Shown: positions 17,469 through 26,144 of the stretch, piece after piece
Numbering within the stretch: the first letter of the stretch is position 1
Layout: each line of letters opens with the position of its first letter
Assembly (NCBI RefSeq): GCF_003991565.1
Contig: NZ_CP032819.1
Span: forward strand, 1,550,001 to 1,614,000
Direction: 5' to 3'
DNA: 64,000 bases
Source: Butyricimonas faecalis
Lineage (GTDB): Bacteria; Bacteroidota; Bacteroidia; Bacteroidales; Marinifilaceae
The notes under the pieces: model-generated
The model's input: the letters and a program-made list of their open reading frames with translations, nothing else
Told to the model about the DNA's origin: nothing
Databases searched by the model: none
Made by a program: the position numbers and the translations under genes

Positions 17469-19351
17469 TAAGACCTCTCATTCCTCCCCTCCACCCAATT
17501 AATATAAGCAGTATTAACCACCTTATTCCCACCGGGAGTAGGATAATCTCCGGTGAAATACCAGTCACCCGTATCATTCGGGCAAGCCGCGTGCAAATCC
17601 TCCACGGACTGGAACACCACCTTCACCTCCGCCTTCAGATGCTCGTCACGCACCATCTCGGCAATCTTATCGGAAATCTCCTCCTCCGTAAAAGGAGCGT
17701 AAATCTCTTTCACGTAATTCACCACCTGCTCCTTCAGCAAACCCTGCTGCGCCTTACACTTCCAGTACACCTCGTCGATCAGCCCCTCCATACCCCGCTC
17801 CTTCAACAACTCGATCGCCGCGTTAAACGCGATAAACTCGTTCATCCGCGTCATATCGATCCCGTAACAATCGGGATAACGAATCTGCGGGGCGGAAGAC
17901 ACCACCACGATACGCTTCGGACCAAGACGATCGAGAATACGCAAAATACTCTTCTTCAACGTCGTCCCCCGCACGATCGAATCATCAATCACCACGAGAT
18001 TATCCGTCGGCTGCACCACCCCGTAAGTCACGTCATACACGTGTCCCACCAGCCCGTCGCGCCCCGAATCCGAGGTAATAAACGTCCGCAACTTCGCATC
18101 CTTGATCACGATCTTCTCGATACGGGGTTCCCGGCAAATAATCTCGTCCAGCGTCTCCTCGCTCCACGTCGCCTTCCCCTCCCGGACCAACCGCTTCTTC
18201 TCCTCCATCATATACAACTGAATCCCTTTCACCATCCCGTAAAACGAAGTCTCCGCCGTGTTCGGGATAAAAGAAAACACCGTGTTATCCAGATCCCCCT
18301 CCACGGCCTTCACCAAACGAGGGGTCAACAACTCGCCCAACTTCTTCCGTTCCTGATATATACTCCTATCATTCCCCCGTGAAAAATAAATACGCTCGAA
18401 CGAACAACTGGCACGCCTCCGCGGTTCGCGCACGAGCTCCTCCGTCACCGTCCCATCCTTCTTGATCAACAACGCGTATCCCGGACGAATCTCCGATATC
18501 TCCATATTCACCCCCTGAAAAGCCGTCTGGATCACGGAAGCCTCGGAAGCCACCACGACCACCTCCTCATCCTTATAATAATAAGCCGGACGTATCCCCC
18601 ACGGGTCGCGCATCACGAAAGCATCCCCGTGCCCGATCACCCCGGCCACGGCATACCCCCCGTCCCAATCCTCGCTACTTCGGGCAAGCACCTTCGGCAA
18701 ATCAATCGTCCGCTCGATCAACGGGGTAATCTCCTGCTTCGAAAAACCCTTCTCTTTATAGAAACGGTACAAATCCTGGATCTCGCTATCCAGAAAATAA
18801 CCCACCTTCTCAAGCAAAGTCACCGTGTCGGAATAATTGCGCGGATACTGCCCCGCCCGGATCAAACTCTCGAACAACTCATCCACGTTCGTCAAGTTAA
18901 AATTCGCCGCCAACGCCAGATTATGCGCCCGCCAATTACTTGCCCGTTTCAGCGGATGAACGTAATCTATATTATTCTTCCCGAAAGTCGCGTAACGCAA
19001 ATGCCCCAAGTAAATCTCGGAAACAAACGGAAGATTCTTCTTCGCCCAAGCGGCATCCTTCCCCCGCAGCGCCTCCGGCGTAAACGGCTCGTGAATCCGG
19101 TCAAACACCTCCTGTATCGGATTCGCGTCACAGGAACGCACCCGATCCATATACTTGTACCCCGGCTCCATGTCGAGCTTCAACCCCACGACCCCCGCCC
19201 CGTCTTGACCGCGGTTACGCTGTTTTTCCATTAAAATGTACAACCGGTTTAGTCCATAAAGATAAGAACCGTACTTCTCCTGATAATAATCCAATGGTTT
19301 CAGCAATCGAATCAACGCGAAACCACACTCATGATGAATGGTGTCACTCAT
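17465..19351 (-). CDS. purF: Amidophosphoribosyltransferase-type protein (PurF), Bacteroidales long form
   Basis: First step of purine synthesis: transfers the glutamine amide to PRPP to form phosphoribosylamine. The 628 residues comprise an N-terminal class II glutaminase domain and a C-terminal phosphoribosyltransferase domain with the PRPP loop VVIDDSIVRGTT. The presumed nucleophile is Cys9 (HHECG), so an 8-residue leader would have to be removed; there is no Cys at position 2. Length exceeds the ~500 of E. coli PurF because of insertions, as is usual for this Bacteroidales form. It stands alone, with a TAnnTTTG box upstream. A second, canonical PurF may exist elsewhere, in which case this would be a paralogue. 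Confidence 0.9.
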   Translation of the reverse strand: MSDTIHHECGFALIRLLKPLDYYQEKYGSYLYGLNRLYILMEKQRNRGQDGAGVVGLKLDMEPGYKYMDRVRSCDANPIQEVFDRIHEPFTPEALRGKDAAWAKKNLPFVSEIYLGHLRYATFGKNNIDYVHPLKRASNWRAHNLALAANFNLTNVDELFESLIRAGQYPRNYSDTVTLLEKVGYFLDSEIQDLYRFYKEKGFSKQEITPLIERTIDLPKVLARSSEDWDGGYAVAGVIGHGDAFVMRDPWGIRPAYYYKDEEVVVVASEASVIQTAFQGVNMEISEIRPGYALLIKKDGTVTEELVREPRRRASCSFERIYFSRGNDRSIYQERKKLGELLTPRLVKAVEGDLDNTVFSFIPNTAETSFYGMVKGIQLYMMEEKKRLVREGKATWSEETLDEIICREPRIEKIVIKDAKLRTFITSDSGRDGLVGHVYDVTYGVVQPTDNLVVIDDSIVRGTTLKKSILRILDRLGPKRIVVVSSAPQIRYPDCYGIDMTRMNEFIAFNAAIELLKERGMEGLIDEVYWKCKAQQGLLKEQVVNYVKEIYAPFTEEEISDKIAEMVRDEHLKAEVKVVFQSVEDLHAACPNDTGDWYFTGDYPTPGGNKVVNTAYINWVEGRNERSY

Positions 19352-19409
19352 ATTTTTACCTAATTTCTTGTATTAACCCCCGGGACATTCTCCTTTCCCG
19401 GAGAAGTCA

Positions 19410-19417
19410 CAAAAATA
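19410..19417 (-). promoter_or_regulatory. Bacteroidota -7 box for purF
   Basis: On the minus strand this reads TATTTTTG, an exact TAnnTTTG match, 59 bp upstream of the purF start. The leader contains nested inverted repeats (CCGGGA...TCCCGG and TTCTCC...GGAGAA at 19379-19406). No purine riboswitch core was recognised. Confidence 0.5.
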
Positions 19418-19516
19418 AGAAAAAAAACGCAGATCACGGGGAAAAAACACAAGCTTCTACCCCCTCCCATTAACATTCTTTACCACACATTTTTCAATCA
19501 AATTTTAAAATTAGGC

Positions 19517-19524
19517 TATCTTTG
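19517..19524 (+). promoter_or_regulatory. Bacteroidota -7 box before the nuo region
   Basis: TATCTTTG is an exact TAnnTTTG match 22 bp upstream of the small secreted-protein gene at 19547. No equally good box was seen between that gene and nuoA, so it may also serve the nuo operon. Confidence 0.5.
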
Positions 19525-19546
19525 CGGGCCTTAAGAAAACAGAATA

Positions 19547-19918
19547 ATGTTGAACGTACTGAAAAATAGTATATTGATCGTGTTATTCGCACTGGTTAGC
19601 TCCAGCGGGATTCCGGCCCAAGGACAAAACTTGACCTTGGAAGAAGCCCACGTAGCACATGAATTCTACCGGAACGAAACCTGCGAAGCCGCCACGATCC
19701 CCCTGTTACTCTTTTTTCACGAAAGCTACGAACTTTCACTAGGCTACTCGCACCTGGTCCCGGACTCCAAATCACACCTGGTCCCCTCCTTCCTGCAAAG
19801 GAACGGCAAAAACAACACGGTAGCCACACACGCCAAACGCAACCTCTACTTTCACCCCTACTCAACCCTCGGAAAGACCAAATACTACGTCTTTGCCCTG
19901 CGGGAAATCATTGTTTAG
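19547..19918 (+). CDS. Small secreted protein of unknown function
   Basis: A 123-residue protein with an N-terminal signal peptide (cleavage likely after PAQGQ near residue 27), followed by a polar, His- and Tyr-containing region without recognised motifs. It lies behind a good promoter box and 131 bp upstream of nuoA, in the same orientation. The intervening stretch has inverted repeats (GTTACAGGG...CCCTGTAAC and TGCAAATT...AATTTGCA). It is less certain than its neighbours, but promoter and signal peptide support it. Confidence 0.55.
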   Translation: MLNVLKNSILIVLFALVSSSGIPAQGQNLTLEEAHVAHEFYRNETCEAATIPLLLFFHESYELSLGYSHLVPDSKSHLVPSFLQRNGKNNTVATHAKRNLYFHPYSTLGKTKYYVFALREIIV

Positions 19919-20049
19919 CCGGCAATCAAACAAGTTACAGGGCGGGCCGATCCCCCTGCAAATTGCAGTCACGAATTTGCAACTTGCCACACTTTTCCCT
20001 GTAACCGAACTTGTAACCTGAAACTTGAAAACCTGAAACTTTTTATATT

Positions 20050-20400
20050 ATGAATCTAACATTATTCGTGGTTGTACTCATTACAGCCATCTTACTGGTA
20101 GTTATCGCCATGAGCATCGCCCGGGCCATTTCTCCCCGTAGCTTCAACAAACAGAAAGGAGAAGCCTACGAATGCGGTGTACCCACGCGAGGAAAATCAT
20201 GGATGCAATTCAAAGCGGGATACTACCTGTTTGCCATCTTATTCTTAATGTTCGACGTGGAAACCGTATTCCTCTACCCTTGGGCGGTCACCGTGCAAGA
20301 CGCCGGGATTAACGGCTTGCTAAACGTCTTGTTTTTCATGCTGATCCTCATCCTCGGATTAGCTTACGCGTGGAAGAAAGGAGCGTTGGAATGGAAGTAA
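20050..20400 (+). CDS. nuoA: NADH-quinone oxidoreductase subunit A
   Basis: Small three-helix membrane subunit of respiratory complex I that lines the quinone cavity entrance. The 116 residues show the diagnostic [13 protein letters not shown] loop and the conserved [16 protein letters not shown] helix. First nuo gene, overlapping nuoB by 10 bp. Confidence 0.97.
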   Translation: MNLTLFVVVLITAILLVVIAMSIARAISPRSFNKQKGEAYECGVPTRGKSWMQFKAGYYLFAILFLMFDVETVFLYPWAVTVQDAGINGLLNVLFFMLILILGLAYAWKKGALEWK

Positions 20401-20954
20401 AAATCAAATCCATGAAATATGAAGAGTTCAACGATAACGAATATCTTGAACAACTTCGGGCATCCGGCACCAACGTCATCGTGGGATGCCTCGACGACGT
20501 CATCAACTGGGGACGCTCGAACTCCCTTTGGCCGCTTACCTTCGCGACAAGCTGCTGCGGTATCGAATTCATGGCAGTGGGAGCGGCACGTTACGATTTC
20601 TCCCGATTCGGGTTTGAAGTAACGCGAGCCAGTCCCCGACAAGCCGACTTCATCATGGTGGCGGGCACCATCGTCCACAAAATGGCCCCCGTGCTGAAAC
20701 GTCTTTACGACCAGATGGCCGAACCCAAATACGTGATTGCCGTGGGTGGATGTGCCATTTCCGGCGGACCGTTCAAAAACTCTTACCACGTCGTGCAAGG
20801 CGTCGAATCCATCATTCCCGTCGACGTCTACATCCCCGGATGTCCTCCGCGCCCGGAAGCCCTCCTCTACGGGATGATCCAACTGCAACGCAAAGTAAAA
20901 GTGGAACGCTTCCTCGGTGGCAAAAACCACAAGGAAAAAGAAAACAAAGAATAA
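20391..20954 (+). CDS. nuoB: NADH-quinone oxidoreductase subunit B
   Basis: Peripheral-arm subunit carrying the terminal 4Fe-4S cluster N2 that passes electrons to quinone. In 187 residues the cluster ligands appear as the Cys pair in [10 protein letters not shown], the Cys in [10 protein letters not shown] and the Cys in GCPPRPEAL. The ATG at 20391 follows AAAGGAG by 7 bases and overlaps the nuoA stop, so it is preferred to a GTG at 20370. It is followed by a repeat-filled gap before nuoCD. Confidence 0.97.
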   Translation: MEVKIKSMKYEEFNDNEYLEQLRASGTNVIVGCLDDVINWGRSNSLWPLTFATSCCGIEFMAVGAARYDFSRFGFEVTRASPRQADFIMVAGTIVHKMAPVLKRLYDQMAEPKYVIAVGGCAISGGPFKNSYHVVQGVESIIPVDVYIPGCPPRPEALLYGMIQLQRKVKVERFLGGKNHKEKENKE

Positions 20955-21146
20955 TGTAGAATGTAAAATTTAGAATTTAGAATGAAAAACTACCCCCACC
21001 AACTCCCCCTTGCACAGGGGGAGAGACCAACGCGAGGACACGCTCCAATGCAACAGCGCAGCGCATCCTCCCCCTTCCCAAGGGGAGCCAGAGGGGGTTC
21101 AATCCTAAATCCTAAATCATAAATCATAAATCAAGAAATCAACCAG
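20955..21146. repeat. Palindromic intergenic repeat, copy 2 (nuoB-nuoCD gap)
   Basis: TAGAATG-type heptamers at the start, then CTACCCCCACC..CTCCCCCTTGCACAGGGGGAG, an internal GCTCCAATGCAACAGCGC segment, a second GGGGA hairpin with GAGGGGG, and finally ATAAATC-type heptamers reaching toward the nuoCD start. Confidence 0.88.
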
Positions 21147-21149
21147 TAC

Positions 21150-22775
21150 ATGTTAGCAAATAAAATAAAAAACATCATCCCCGACGCGGAAATCGACGAA
21201 AGCGGCATCCTCACCGTGACCGTGCCCCCTGCCAAGTACAGGGAACTGGCACTCCGGCTGAGGCACGACCACGACCTCTCCTTCGACTTCATGATCTGCA
21301 TGACGGGAATGGACTGGGGTGACTCCCTCGGGGTGATCAACCTCTTGCAATCCACCGCTCACGAGCACAAACTATTCCTTAAAACCTTCACGACCGACCG
21401 GGAAAACCCGGAACTGCCCACCGTGTCGGACATCTGGGCCACGGCAAACCTGAACGAACGCGAAGTCTACGACTTCTTCGGTATCCGCTTCATCAACCAC
21501 CCCGACATGCGACGCCTCTTCCTGCGGAACGACTGGGTTGGCTACCCGTTGCGCAAAGACTACAACGCCGACCCCGAAATAAACCCCGTGCGGCTGGAAA
21601 GTGAAGAAACGTTGGACGCCGTCCCCACCTTCGAATCCGACACCCAGGACGGGGAAGTCAGCGAGAAAGAAAACATCCTCTTCGAAGAAGACGAATACGT
21701 GGTAAACATCGGACCGCAACACCCCGCCACCCACGGCGTGCTCCGTTTCCGAGTATCCCTCGAAGGAGAAATCGTGAAAAAGGTAGACGTCAACTGCGGA
21801 TACATCCACCGGGGCATCGAAAAACTATGCGAAAGCCTCACCTACCCGCAAACGCTCGCCCTGACCGACCGACTGGACTACCTTGCCGCCCACCAGAACC
21901 GCCACGCCCTCTGCATGTGCATCGAAGAAGCCATGGGACTGGAAATACCGGAACGCGTCAAATACATCCGCACCATCATGGACGAGCTCAACCGCCTCTC
22001 CTCCCACCTCCTCTTCTGGTCCTGCCTCTGCATGGACATGGGAGCGCTGACCGCCTTCTTCTACGGCTTCCGCGACCGGGAAAAAGTGCTCGACATCATG
22101 GAAGAAACCACCGGGGGACGCCTCATCCAGAACTACAACGTCATCGGCGGCGTGATGGCCGACATCCACCCGAACCTCATACACCGGATCAAAGAATTCA
22201 TCAAATACCTCCCCCCCATGCTCAAAGAATACCACGACGTATTCACGGGCAACGTCATCGCCCAACAACGTCTCAAAGGCGTCGGCATCCTCAAAAAAGA
22301 AGATGCCATCAGCTACGGGGCAACCGGACCGACGGGACGCGCCTGCGGGTGGTCATGCGACGTGCGCAAACACTCGCCGTACGGAGTCTACGACAAAGTC
22401 GATTTCAAAGAAATCCTCTACACCGAAGGCGACTCCTTCGCCCGCTACATGGTACGCATGGACGAAATCCTCGAATCACTACATATACTGGAACAACTGG
22501 TAGACAACATCCCCGCGGGCGACTACGCCGTGAAGACCAAACCGCTCATCAAACTGCCGGAAGGTCACTACTTCAAAAGCGTCGAAGCCAGCCGCGGAGA
22601 ATTCGGTGTCTACCTCGAAAGCCGGGGCGACAAATACCCTTACCGGGTAAAATTCCGTTCCCCCTGCCTGCCACTGGTATCCATCGTCGACCTGATCACC
22701 AAAGGCGGTAAAATCGCCGACCTCATCGCCATCGGCGGTACCCTCGACTACGTTGTTCCGGACATTGACAGATGA
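21150..22775 (+). CDS. nuoCD: Fused NADH-quinone oxidoreductase subunits C and D
   Basis: Peripheral-arm subunits fused in one 541-residue chain. Residues 1 to ~140 are NuoC (NEREVYDFFGIRFINHPDMRRLFL motif). An acidic linker of ~35 residues follows, then NuoD from ~182 with the IGPQHPATHGVLR motif, the LDYLAAH segment and GATGPTGRA, which form the quinone site with NuoB. The NuoC part is shorter than the E. coli one. It is preceded and followed by long palindromic repeats instead of the usual tight spacing. Confidence 0.96.
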   Translation: MLANKIKNIIPDAEIDESGILTVTVPPAKYRELALRLRHDHDLSFDFMICMTGMDWGDSLGVINLLQSTAHEHKLFLKTFTTDRENPELPTVSDIWATANLNEREVYDFFGIRFINHPDMRRLFLRNDWVGYPLRKDYNADPEINPVRLESEETLDAVPTFESDTQDGEVSEKENILFEEDEYVVNIGPQHPATHGVLRFRVSLEGEIVKKVDVNCGYIHRGIEKLCESLTYPQTLALTDRLDYLAAHQNRHALCMCIEEAMGLEIPERVKYIRTIMDELNRLSSHLLFWSCLCMDMGALTAFFYGFRDREKVLDIMEETTGGRLIQNYNVIGGVMADIHPNLIHRIKEFIKYLPPMLKEYHDVFTGNVIAQQRLKGVGILKKEDAISYGATGPTGRACGWSCDVRKHSPYGVYDKVDFKEILYTEGDSFARYMVRMDEILESLHILEQLVDNIPAGDYAVKTKPLIKLPEGHYFKSVEASRGEFGVYLESRGDKYPYRVKFRSPCLPLVSIVDLITKGGKIADLIAIGGTLDYVVPDIDR

Positions 22776-23040
22776 CAAAGAATGTAGAATTTAAAATGTA
22801 GAATGTAGAATGAAACGACTACCCCCTCCGACTCCCCCTTACACGGGGGGAGAGCCTAACGCGAGAAACTGCTTCAATGTAACAATGAAGCGCCTCCTCC
22901 CCCTGTGCAAGGGGGAGCCAGAGGGGGTAGTTGCCGCGCCAGCCCTGTGCGGCCGGAATCTAAAATTTAAAATCTAAAATCTAAAATTAATCAGGCCCCG
23001 TGCGGCCGGAATCATAAATCACAAATCATAAATCTAAAAT
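22776..23040. repeat. Palindromic intergenic repeat, copy 3 (nuoCD-nuoH gap)
   Basis: A near-complete copy: TAGAATG heptamers, CTACCCCCTCCGACTCCCCC arm, hairpin CTGCTTCA..TGAAGCGC, CTCCCCCTGTGCAAGGGGGAG hairpin, GAGGGGGTAG closing arm, a GCGCCAGCCCTGTGCGGCC segment and ATAAATC/TAAAATC heptamers. The GTGCGGCCGGAATC end piece is present twice. Confidence 0.9.
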
Positions 23041-23046
23041 CGAAAC

Positions 23047-24123
23047 ATGTTTGATTTCTCAACAATAACACAATGGGTAGACGAACTCCTAAGGAGCTTC
23101 CTCCCGCACGCGGCCGCCACGCTGGTCGAATTCATCCTCGTCGGGCTTTGCCTGCTCGTGGGATACGCCGTGATCGCCCTCGTGCTGATCTACGTGGAAC
23201 GTAAAGTGTGTGCCTTCTTCCAATGCCGTATCGGACCGAACCGCGTGGGCCCCTACGGCATCATACAAAGTGTCGCCGACATGATCAAAATGTTGACCAA
23301 GGAAATCATCGACATCAACCACGTCGACCGCTTCCTGTTCAACCTCGCCCCCTTCGTCGTCATCATCGCGTCGGTACTGGCCTTCGGCTGCATCCCCTTC
23401 GCGAAAGGACTGCACGTCATCGACTTCAACGTCGGCATCTTCTTCCTGATCGCCGTCTCCTCCATCGGCATCGTGGGAATCCTGCTCGCCGGATGGGCCA
23501 GCAACAACAAATACTCCCTCATCGGGGCCATGCGAAGCGGTGCGCAGATGATCAGCTACGAGCTATCCATCGGGCTATCCATCCTCACCGTGGTCGTCTT
23601 CACCGGAAGCATGCAACTCTCCACCATCGTCGACAGCCAGGTAAACGGGTGGCTACTATTCAAAGGACACCTCCCCGCCTGCATCGCCTTCATCGTCTAC
23701 ATCATCGCCGGAACCGCCGAAACCAACCGGGGGCCCTTCGACCTGCCGGAAGCCGACTCCGAACTAACCGCAGGCTACCACACCGAGTACTCCGGCATGC
23801 ACTTCGGCTTCTTCTACCTCGCCGAATACCTGAACATGTTCGTCGTCGCCTCCGTGGCCAGCACCCTCTTCCTGGGCGGGTGGATGCCCTTACACGTCCC
23901 CGGCTGGGAAAACTTCAACCAAATCATGGACTACATACCCTCCATCTTCTGGTTCTTCGGCAAAACAGCCGTCGTCATATTCATCATCATGTGGTTTAAA
24001 TGGACCTTCCCGCGCTTGCGCATCGACCAGTTACTCCGCTTGGAATGGCGCTACCTGCTGCCGATCAACCTCATCAACCTGTTCCTGATGGTAATCATTG
24101 TCGTATTTAAACTACACTTTTAA
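23047..24123 (+). CDS. nuoH: NADH-quinone oxidoreductase subunit H
   Basis: Membrane subunit that connects the peripheral and membrane arms and forms much of the quinone channel. The 358 residues contain about eight helices, the [20 protein letters not shown] loop and the [20 protein letters not shown] loop with conserved acidic residues. nuoI starts 10 bp downstream, one of only two nuo gaps without the repeat. Confidence 0.97.
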   Translation: MFDFSTITQWVDELLRSFLPHAAATLVEFILVGLCLLVGYAVIALVLIYVERKVCAFFQCRIGPNRVGPYGIIQSVADMIKMLTKEIIDINHVDRFLFNLAPFVVIIASVLAFGCIPFAKGLHVIDFNVGIFFLIAVSSIGIVGILLAGWASNNKYSLIGAMRSGAQMISYELSIGLSILTVVVFTGSMQLSTIVDSQVNGWLLFKGHLPACIAFIVYIIAGTAETNRGPFDLPEADSELTAGYHTEYSGMHFGFFYLAEYLNMFVVASVASTLFLGGWMPLHVPGWENFNQIMDYIPSIFWFFGKTAVVIFIIMWFKWTFPRLRIDQLLRLEWRYLLPINLINLFLMVIIVVFKLHF

Positions 24124-24133
24124 AGACGAAACT

Positions 24134-24586
24134 ATGAAGAGCATTATAAAATACATCACCACCTTCTTCAAAGGCCTCCTCTCCCTGCTGACCGGAATGA
24201 AAGTCACGCTACGGGAATTCTTTACCAAGAAAACAACGGAACAATACCCGGAAAACCGGGCCACGTTGAAAATGTTCGACCGATTCCGCGGTGAACTGGT
24301 AATGCCTCACGACGAAAACAACCACCACAAATGCATCGCCTGCGGCATCTGCGAGATGAACTGCCCGAACGGCACCATCAAAGTCACCTCCGAACTCGTC
24401 ACGGACGAAGCCGGCAAAAAGAAAAAAGTACTGGTAAAATACCGCTACGACCTCGGCCGCTGCATGTTCTGCCAACTCTGCGTGAAAATGTGCCCTCAAC
24501 AAGCCATCGAATTCAGACCCACGTTCGAACACGCCGTCTACACGCGCAGCAAACTGGTAAAATACCTACACGAGGAAGGAATGTAA
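24134..24586 (+). CDS. nuoI: NADH-quinone oxidoreductase subunit I
   Basis: Ferredoxin-like subunit with two 4Fe-4S clusters (N6a and N6b). The 150 residues show CIACGICEMNCPNG and CMFCQLCVKMCPQQ, each with a complete ligand set. The ATG at 24134 is used; an in-frame TTG at 24098 lies within nuoH. The gene ends ATG-TAA, where the TAA belongs to the first heptamer of the following repeat. Confidence 0.97.
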   Translation: MKSIIKYITTFFKGLLSLLTGMKVTLREFFTKKTTEQYPENRATLKMFDRFRGELVMPHDENNHHKCIACGICEMNCPNGTIKVTSELVTDEAGKKKKVLVKYRYDLGRCMFCQLCVKMCPQQAIEFRPTFEHAVYTRSKLVKYLHEEGM

Positions 24587-24815
24587 AATGTAGAATTTAG
24601 AATTTAAAATGTAGAATTTAAAATGAAAAGAACTACCCCAAAACACCGCGATGCCATCCTCCCCCTGTGTAAGGGGGAGTTAGAGGGGGTCGTCGAGAAG
24701 ATAAAAGATAAAAGATAAAAGATAAAAACTAAAAGATAAAAGTGAAAACCAAAAGCGCCAGCCCGTGCGGCCGGAATCATAAATCATAAATCATAAATCT
24801 AAAATCTAAAATCAT
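24587..24815. repeat. Palindromic intergenic repeat, copy 4 (nuoI-nuoJ gap)
   Basis: Heptamers (TAGAATT/TAAAATG), a reduced core retaining CTCCCCCTGTGTAAGGGGGAG and GAGGGGG, then an unusual run of GATAAAA heptamers (24708-24745), the CCCGTGCGGCCGGAATC piece, and ATAAATC/TAAAATC heptamers up to 5 bases before the nuoJ start. The first hairpin is missing. Confidence 0.88.
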
Positions 24816-24818
24816 CAT

Positions 24819-25331
24819 ATGAGTACAGCAGAACTACAAGAAACGGTCTTCTTCATCCTGGCAACAGTCATCGTTGTCTTCTCGATCCTGACCGTGACAA
24901 CCAACCGAATCTTAAGATCGGCCACCTACCTGCTATTCGTGCTTTTCGCCACTGCCGGAATATACTTCCAGTTGGAATACTCATTCCTGGGAGCGGTACA
25001 GCTAACGATCTACGCCGGGGGTATCATCATCCTGTACGTGTTCTCGATACTGCTCACCACGCCCGACAAAAGCAAAGTCAGCAGACTAAAGAACAGCAAG
25101 ATGTTTGCCGGACTGATCACGGCCCTCGCCGGAACGGCAATATGCGTCTACATCACCTTAATGCACTCCTTCGGTCCCTCCCGCTTCGTGGGCGGAGAGA
25201 TCAACCAGAAAGTCATCGGGACCGCCTTGATGGGCACGGAGAAATACCAATACCTCCTCCCCTTCGAAGTCATCAGCGTCCTGTTATTGACCTGCATCAT
25301 CGGTGGGATCATGATCGCGAGAAAAAGATAA
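24819..25331 (+). CDS. nuoJ: NADH-quinone oxidoreductase subunit J
   Basis: Five-helix membrane subunit involved in proton transfer between antiporter-like subunits. The 170 residues match family length and carry LRSATYLLFVLFATAGIYF and the GAVQLTIYAGGIIILYVF helix with its pi-bulge region. It stands between two repeat copies. Confidence 0.96.
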   Translation: MSTAELQETVFFILATVIVVFSILTVTTNRILRSATYLLFVLFATAGIYFQLEYSFLGAVQLTIYAGGIIILYVFSILLTTPDKSKVSRLKNSKMFAGLITALAGTAICVYITLMHSFGPSRFVGGEINQKVIGTALMGTEKYQYLLPFEVISVLLLTCIIGGIMIARKR

Positions 25332-25556
25332 CGAAAAATATAGAATGTAAAATGTAGAATGTAAAATGAAAAAACAACTACCCCCACCGACTCCCCCTTA
25401 CACAGGGGGAGAGCCTAACGCGAGAAACCGCTTCAATATAACAATGAAGCGTATCCTCCCCCTGTGCAAGGGGGAGTTAGAGGGGGTAGTTGCCGCGCCA
25501 GCCCCGTGCGGCCGGAATCATAAATCATAAATCATAAATCCAAAATCATAAATAGC
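25332..25556. repeat. Palindromic intergenic repeat, copy 5 (nuoJ-nuoK gap)
   Basis: A full copy showing all parts: TAGAATG heptamers; CTACCCCC outer arm; hairpin CTCCCCCTTACACAGGGGGAG; hairpin CGCTTCA..TGAAGCG; hairpin CTCCCCCTGTGCAAGGGGGAG; outer arm GAGGGGGTAG; GCCCCGTGCGGCCGGAATC; ATAAATC heptamers ending 4 bases before the nuoK ATG. The best single example of the element. Confidence 0.92.
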
Positions 25557-25558
25557 AC

Positions 25559-25900
25559 ATGGAACTACACATGGAATACTACCTAGTGATCAGCACAATC
25601 ATGCTCTTTGCCGGAATCTACGGGTTCATCACCCGAAGAAACCTGCTCGCCGTGCTCATCTCGATCGAGTTAATCCTGAACTCGGTGGACATCAACTTCG
25701 CCGTGTTCAACCGCTACCTCTTCCCCGAACAACTGGAAGGCTTCTTCTTCACCCTCTTCGCCATCGGTGTTTCCGCCTGCGAAACCGCCGTCGCCATAGC
25801 CATCATCATCAATATATACCGGAACATCCGCAATATACAGGTGAAAAACTTAAACGAACTGCGAGAAGAAGAAGATAAACAATTGAAAATTGAGAATTGA
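25559..25900 (+). CDS. nuoK: NADH-quinone oxidoreductase subunit K
   Basis: Three-helix antiporter-related membrane subunit. The 113 residues include the conserved helix-2 and helix-3 acidic residues in ISIELILNSVDINF and CETAVAIAI. It is longer than the usual ~100 residues. The extra C-terminal tail (about KQLKIEN) is encoded by an A-rich heptamer-like stretch that continues into the next repeat, so the repeat appears to have extended the gene. A start at 25571 (MEYYLV) is also possible. Confidence 0.95.
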   Translation: MELHMEYYLVISTIMLFAGIYGFITRRNLLAVLISIELILNSVDINFAVFNRYLFPEQLEGFFFTLFAIGVSACETAVAIAIIINIYRNIRNIQVKNLNELREEEDKQLKIEN

Positions 25901-26142
25901 AAATGAAAAAACAACTACCCCCACCGACTCCCCCTTACACAGGGGGAGAGCCTAACGCGAGAAAGCACCGCGATGCAACAGCGCCGCGCCTCCTCCCCCT
26001 TCCCAAAGGCCGAGCGATGGCCACCCAAATACACCGCGATGCCATCCTCCCCCTGTGCAAGGGGGAGTTAGAGGGGGTAGTTGCCGCGCCAGCCCCGTGC
26101 GGCCGGAATCTAAAATCAAGAAATCATAAATCATAAATCTAA
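25882..26142. repeat. Palindromic intergenic repeat, copy 6 (nuoK-nuoL gap)
   Basis: Like copy 5, but the centre is expanded: two successive units of the type CACCGCGATGC(A/C)A.. each followed by a CCTCCCCCT segment and GGCCGAGCGATGGCC. The left A-rich part overlaps the last codons of nuoK. ATAAATC heptamers end 5 bases before the nuoL ATG. Confidence 0.9.
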
Positions 26143-26144
26143 AC

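Noticed and set aside
17261..18382. Long plus-strand ORF across the purF 3' part
   Set aside because: Shadow of purF on the opposite strand; His/Leu/Arg-rich composition and no homology.
19352..19440. Purine riboswitch upstream of purF
   Set aside because: Nested inverted repeats are present, but no conserved purine-aptamer core could be recognised.
20955..21146. Heptamer arrays as CRISPR or telomere-like DNA
   Set aside because: The 7-bp units are contiguous and degenerate, without spacers, and are internal to an operon.
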